Notes under the pieces: generated by a model
The model's input: only the letters and a program-made list of their open reading frames with translations
Databases searched by the model: none
Told to the model about the DNA's origin: nothing
Position numbers and translations under genes: made by a program
From: Kitasatospora aureofaciens
Lineage (GTDB): Bacteria > Actinomycetota > Actinomycetes > Streptomycetales > Streptomycetaceae
Reading direction: 5' to 3'
Length of the DNA stretch: 64,000 nucleotides
Assembly: GCF_001188955.3 (NCBI RefSeq)
Contig: NZ_JPRF03000065.1
Coordinates: 288,216 to 352,215 of the forward strand
Shown here: positions 60,837 to 64,000 of the stretch, in pieces
How the letters are laid out: each line of letters begins with the position of its first letter
Numbering within the stretch: the stretch's first letter is position 1

Positions 60837-61337
60837 ATGACCCCCCATGACGATCTGACCATCCGCCCGGCCCGCCCCGAGGACGAGCGCGGACTCGCCG
60901 AGCTCAACCGCGCCGCCTGGTCGACCCTGTCCGACGTCTCCCCGGAGCCGTCCGCCGAGGACGGGATCTTCGACGAGCGGCACACCCCCGACCAGTACCT
61001 GCTCGCCGTCCTGGACGGCCGGATCGTCGGCTACGTCCGCCAGGTCCCGGCGACCCCGCTGGCCGCCAACCGGCACGTCCGGCAGATCCAGGGCCTGGCC
61101 GTCGACGACTCGGTGCGCGGCCGGGGCATCGGCCGGCGGCTGGTCGAGGCGGCCTGCGCGGCGGCCAGGGCCGGGGGCGCCCGCAAGCTGGGCCTGCGGG
61201 TGCTCGGCTGGAACACCCCGGCCCGACGGCTGTACGAGAGCTGCGGCTTCGTGGTCGAGGGCTCGCTGGCCGAGGAGTTCCTGATCGACGGCCGCTATGT
61301 GGACGACATCTGGATGGCCCGCCGACTCACCGACTGA
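60837..61337 (+). CDS. GNAT-family N-acetyltransferase
   Basis: 166 residues. The acetyl-CoA motif is IQGLAVDDSVRGRGIGRRLVEAACAAA (about 81-107), followed by NTPARRLYESCGFVVEG. The substrate is unknown. A TAGCAT hexamer lies 8 nt before ATG 60837 with no ribosome site, so the mRNA may be leaderless. Confidence 0.9.
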   Translation: MTPHDDLTIRPARPEDERGLAELNRAAWSTLSDVSPEPSAEDGIFDERHTPDQYLLAVLDGRIVGYVRQVPATPLAANRHVRQIQGLAVDDSVRGRGIGRRLVEAACAAARAGGARKLGLRVLGWNTPARRLYESCGFVVEGSLAEEFLIDGRYVDDIWMARRLTD

Positions 61338-61470
61338 ATCCGCGCCGAATCCACCCCGACTCCGCTCCCGAATCCGCCCGGAATCCGCCCCGGACGACCT
61401 GACACTGCATCAGGTCGGGTGCTGCAGAGTCGTGACGTACCCGCCCTGTCTGGAGCGGCACGCCGCCGGG

Positions 61471-61476
61471 TACCGT
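61471..61476 (+). promoter_or_regulatory. -10 hexamer of a leaderless DUF2510 transcript
   Basis: TACCGT, ending 6 nt before GTG 61483; the same hexamer and spacing as at 40163. Confidence 0.5.
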
Positions 61477-61482
61477 ACGCCC

Positions 61483-62559
61483 GTGAGCAACTCGACGCCT
61501 CCCGGGTGGTACCCGGTCCCCGGTGCGGACGGCGCGCCCGGTCACGAGCGCTGGTGGGACGGCAACGCCTGGACCAGCGAGGTCCGGCCGCTCCAGGGCG
61601 GCGCCGGACAGGTCGCCGACGCGCCGACCCAGACCTGGCAGCCCTCCACCCCGCAGCACCAGCAGCAGCCCGGCTACGGCTACCCGGCGCAGAGCGGCTC
61701 ACCCGCCCCCGGTTACGGCTACCCCGGCCAGGACGCGGCCCAGGGCCCCGGTTACGGCTACCCCGGCCAGACACCGTACCCGGGCCAGTCGCCGTACCCC
61801 GGCCAGGAGGCCTACCCGGGCGCGGCCTACGGCTACCCGCCGCCGGCCGGCCCTGGCCGGAGCAGGACCGGTGTGATCGTCGGCATCGCCGTCGCCGTGC
61901 TGGTGGTGGGCGGGATCATCGCCGGGCTGGTGCTCAGCAACGGCGGGGACCCGAAGGCGGGCCCCACCCCGAACCCCACGGTCACCGTCACCCAGAGCGA
62001 CAGCCCCTCGCCGCGCCCCACCCCGACCCGGCCCAGCCCGACCTCCAAGCCCGTCCCGACCCTCAAGAGCACCGTGCCGGACCCGCAGCACGCGATCACC
62101 GTCCCGGTGTTCGACGGCTGGGACGCGGCGGCCAACTCCGCGCACTCCACGGTCTACCTCGGCAGCGGCCGCTACACCTGCGCCGACGGCAACTCCTGCA
62201 TCCGCGGCCAGTTCTCGATCGAGAAGGACACCGTCCAGGGCGACACCCCCAAGGGCGCCGCCGACGCCGCGATGCCGGCCTACGCCGGGACGATCTTCAG
62301 CGGGATCTCCTCCCACACCGACTCCGGCTCCGGCTACGTCAGCGTCGCCGGTGTGCTCGGCTACGCCACCCGCTGGCACGTGCGCACCTCGGACGGCACC
62401 CAGGGCTACGTGCTGCTGGCCGCCGTCCCGGCCAAGGGCGGCGGCTACGTGGTCTTCGAGGGCGGCGTGGACGACGACCCGGCCGCGCCGGACGCCTCCG
62501 TGCTGGACCAGATCCTCAAGGGCATCAAGCAGGACAGCTCCTCCGGCAGCAGCACCTGA
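61483..62559 (+). CDS. DUF2510 membrane-anchored protein
   Basis: 358 residues from GTG 61483. The N-terminal DUF2510 motif (GWYPVPGADGAPGHERWWDGNAWT) is followed by a Gln/Pro/Gly/Tyr-rich repeat region (GYGYPGQ-type, about 60-125), one membrane helix (GVIVGIAVAVLVVGGIIAGLV, about 130-150), a Thr/Pro stalk, and an extracellular domain to the end. Probably exposed on the cell surface. Function unknown. Confidence 0.85.
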   Translation: MSNSTPPGWYPVPGADGAPGHERWWDGNAWTSEVRPLQGGAGQVADAPTQTWQPSTPQHQQQPGYGYPAQSGSPAPGYGYPGQDAAQGPGYGYPGQTPYPGQSPYPGQEAYPGAAYGYPPPAGPGRSRTGVIVGIAVAVLVVGGIIAGLVLSNGGDPKAGPTPNPTVTVTQSDSPSPRPTPTRPSPTSKPVPTLKSTVPDPQHAITVPVFDGWDAAANSAHSTVYLGSGRYTCADGNSCIRGQFSIEKDTVQGDTPKGAADAAMPAYAGTIFSGISSHTDSGSGYVSVAGVLGYATRWHVRTSDGTQGYVLLAAVPAKGGGYVVFEGGVDDDPAAPDASVLDQILKGIKQDSSSGSST

Positions 62560-62562
62560 CCG

Positions 62563-63081
62563 CTACTGGTCCCCGTAGCGCTCCCAGAGCTTGGGGAAGC
62601 GCTTCGCCATGACGTCCGGGTCCTCGAAGTCCAGCGGGGTCCCGGACGGCCGGCCCGCCTGCCGCCCGCCCACGTCCGGCAGCGGAAGGCCGGTCAGCTG
62701 CTCGTACGCCTCGTCGGCGGCGTAGCCGAGGTCCTCGGCCTCGCCGTCCTCCTCCTCGTCGAACTCCGGCAGCAGATCCGCCAGGTCGTCGGGTTCGGCC
62801 AGCCCGCCCTCGAAGACCTCCCGGCCCTGGCCGATCAGCCAGCAGCGGAAGTAGTCGAAGGTCTCCTCGGAGGCGCCGTCCAGCAGCAGGTGGGCCGCCC
62901 CCCACAGGTCGTGGCGGTAGGCGCGCTGGAACCTGGCCTCGAACAGCCGGGCGAAGTCGATCACGTCGTCCGGGGTCAGCTGGACGAGGCGCTCCACCAG
63001 CCGCTCGGCCTGCTCGTCGGGATCGCCGGCGGCGGCCTCCCAGGTGTCGTCGATGATCTGCCAGAAGTCGGTCTCGTCCAT
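62563..63081 (-). CDS. DUF4240-domain protein
   Basis: 172 residues from ATG 63081 (GGAG upstream; GTG 63084 is possible). It begins MDETDFWQIIDDTWEAA and has FEARFQRAYRHDLWGAAHLL, FDYFRCWLIGQG and DEAYEQLTG, all typical of DUF4240. Acidic cytosolic protein of unknown function. Its stop is 3 bp from the convergent DUF2510 stop. Confidence 0.88.
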   Translation of the reverse strand: MDETDFWQIIDDTWEAAAGDPDEQAERLVERLVQLTPDDVIDFARLFEARFQRAYRHDLWGAAHLLLDGASEETFDYFRCWLIGQGREVFEGGLAEPDDLADLLPEFDEEEDGEAEDLGYAADEAYEQLTGLPLPDVGGRQAGRPSGTPLDFEDPDVMAKRFPKLWERYGDQ

Positions 63082-63154
63082 CACCGCTCCAGCATCCCTG
63101 TTCCGCCGCCTCCGCGCATGCCATGACCCGGCGGAAAGCGCACCCCGGAACGGC

Positions 63155-63190
63155 GGAACCCCGCGTCGTCCGGGGACGACGCGGGGTTCC
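63155..63190 (-). terminator. Terminator of sucB
   Basis: Perfect 17-bp stem around GG (effective loop 4-6 nt), 26 bp after the sucB stop. Confidence 0.85.
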
Positions 63191-63216
63191 GTACGGCTGT
63201 GTTCAGCCGTGCTGCC

Positions 63217-64000
63217 TCACAGGCCGAGCTCGACCTCGAACTCGCCGGCCTCCAGGATCTCCTTGACCGCGACCAGGTAGCGGGCGGCGTCGGCGCCGTC
63301 CACCAGGCGGTGGTCGTAGGAGAGCGACAGGTAGGTCATGTCACGGATGCCGATGGCGGTGCCGCCGTCGGCCTCGATGACCACCGGGCGCTTGACGGTG
63401 GCGCCGATGCCCAGGATGGCGGCCTGGTTCGGCGGCACGATCACGGTGTCGAACAGCGCACCGCGCGAGCCGGTGTTGCTGATGGTGAAGGTGGCACCGG
63501 ACAGCTCGTCCGGGGTGATCTTGCTGTCGCGGACCTTGGCGGCCAGCTCGGCGGTCTTCTTCGAGATGCCGGCGATGTTGAGGTCGCCCGCACCCTTGAT
63601 GACCGGGGTCATCAGACCCTTCTCGGAGTCCACGGCGATGCCGATGTTCTCGGAGTCGAAGTAGGTGATGGTGCCCTCGGCCTCGTTGATCCGCGCGTTG
63701 ACGACCGCGTGGACCTTCAGCGCCTGGGCGGCGGCCTTGACGAAGAACGGCATCGGGGAGAGCTTGACGCCCTCGCGGGCGAGGAAGCCGTCCTTGGCCT
63801 TGGCGCGCAGCGACATGATCTTGGTGACGTCCACCTCGACCACGCTGGTCAGCTGCGCCTGCTCGTGCAGGGCCTTCATCATGTTGTCGCCGATGACCTT
63901 GCGCATGCGGGTCATCTTGACCGTCTGGCCGCGCAGGGCGGACGGCGCGGCGGCGGCCTTCGGCGCAGCGGCCGGGGCGGCAGCGGCGGCGGCGCGCAGG
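63217..64000 (-). CDS. sucB: Dihydrolipoamide acyltransferase (2-oxoglutarate dehydrogenase E2), C-terminal part
   Basis: The reading frame runs off the right edge, so the lipoyl domains are outside the window. Visible are an Ala/Pro linker, KMTRMRKVIGDNMMKAL, the catalytic-domain motifs SPMPFFVKAAAQALK, FTISNTGSRGALFDT, and the active-site DHRLVDGADAARYL. E2 passes succinyl from lipoyl to CoA in the TCA cycle. It needs the lipoyl made by LipA and LipB encoded at 49-51 kb. Confidence 0.95.
   Translation of the reverse strand, partial: LRAAAAAAPAAAPKAAAAPSALRGQTVKMTRMRKVIGDNMMKALHEQAQLTSVVEVDVTKIMSLRAKAKDGFLAREGVKLSPMPFFVKAAAQALKVHAVVNARINEAEGTITYFDSENIGIAVDSEKGLMTPVIKGAGDLNIAGISKKTAELAAKVRDSKITPDELSGATFTISNTGSRGALFDTVIVPPNQAAILGIGATVKRPVVIEADGGTAIGIRDMTYLSLSYDHRLVDGADAARYLVAVKEILEAGEFEVELGL

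Overview
The window is high-GC actinobacterial DNA. Gene content and order fit the family Streptomycetaceae (Streptomyces or Kitasatospora): nadE next to glnA2, then glnE, secreted amylases, glnA, an RDD protein, a DUF4191 protein, lipA, lipB and sucB. From memory this is the conserved core block around SCO2181-SCO2241 of S. coelicolor. GTG starts, 4-bp gene overlaps, SARP and GlnR sites and leaderless promoters fit as well. The species cannot be fixed from the sequence. No rRNA, tRNA, CRISPR array, insertion sequence or phage gene was seen.

1-13.3 kb is one end of an aromatic (type II) polyketide cluster. It holds an F420-type PPOX oxidoreductase (cut by the window edge), an aminotransferase, a methyltransferase, a small quinone-forming monooxygenase, an acyl-CoA ligase and a SnoaL-like cyclase. 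These are followed by a divergent set: C-9 ketoreductase, didomain aromatase/cyclase, FAD hydroxylase and metal-type cyclase. Then come a ribosomal-protection resistance protein and two regulators (SARP and an atypical NarL-type). The parts and their order match, from memory, the F-G-H-I / J-K-L-N arms plus R, Q, OtrA and a SARP of tetracycline clusters. The minimal PKS is not in the window. Two back-to-back SARP boxes lie between the two arms.

14-35.8 kb is conserved core with secreted carbohydrate enzymes: NAD synthetase, GlnA2, a class E sortase, a GH16-like secreted protein diverging from a tiny membrane peptide plus a processive GT2 synthase, GlnE, a PAP2 membrane protein, a double-GH13 amylopullulanase, an M4 protease and a GH13/CBM20 alpha-amylase. 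The two amylase genes share a roughly 30-bp operator-like element in opposite orientations, probably for a MalR-type repressor.

35.8-45.6 kb is a run of small accessory genes: an SDR, a lipoprotein esterase, a hemerythrin protein, DUF6891, DUF1152, DUF1707-FHA, DUF1697, a PPOX protein, ArsC-like, a P450 and an exonuclease. Three of them carry matching RecA-independent DNA-damage promoters (TTGTCRGTG-N8-NAGNNT) placed 6 nt before the start codon.

45.7-64 kb returns to core: glnA with a full GlnR box, RDD and DUF4191 proteins, lipA, lipB, a 3-hydroxybutyrate module (PucR-type regulator, MHS transporter, BdhA), a large regulator, an FAD oxidoreductase, a TIGR01777 epimerase-like protein, a GNAT acetyltransferase, DUF2510 and DUF4240 proteins, and the C-terminal part of sucB at the right edge. 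Nitrogen control is represented by three linked parts: GlnA, its adenylyltransferase GlnE, and the GlnR box.
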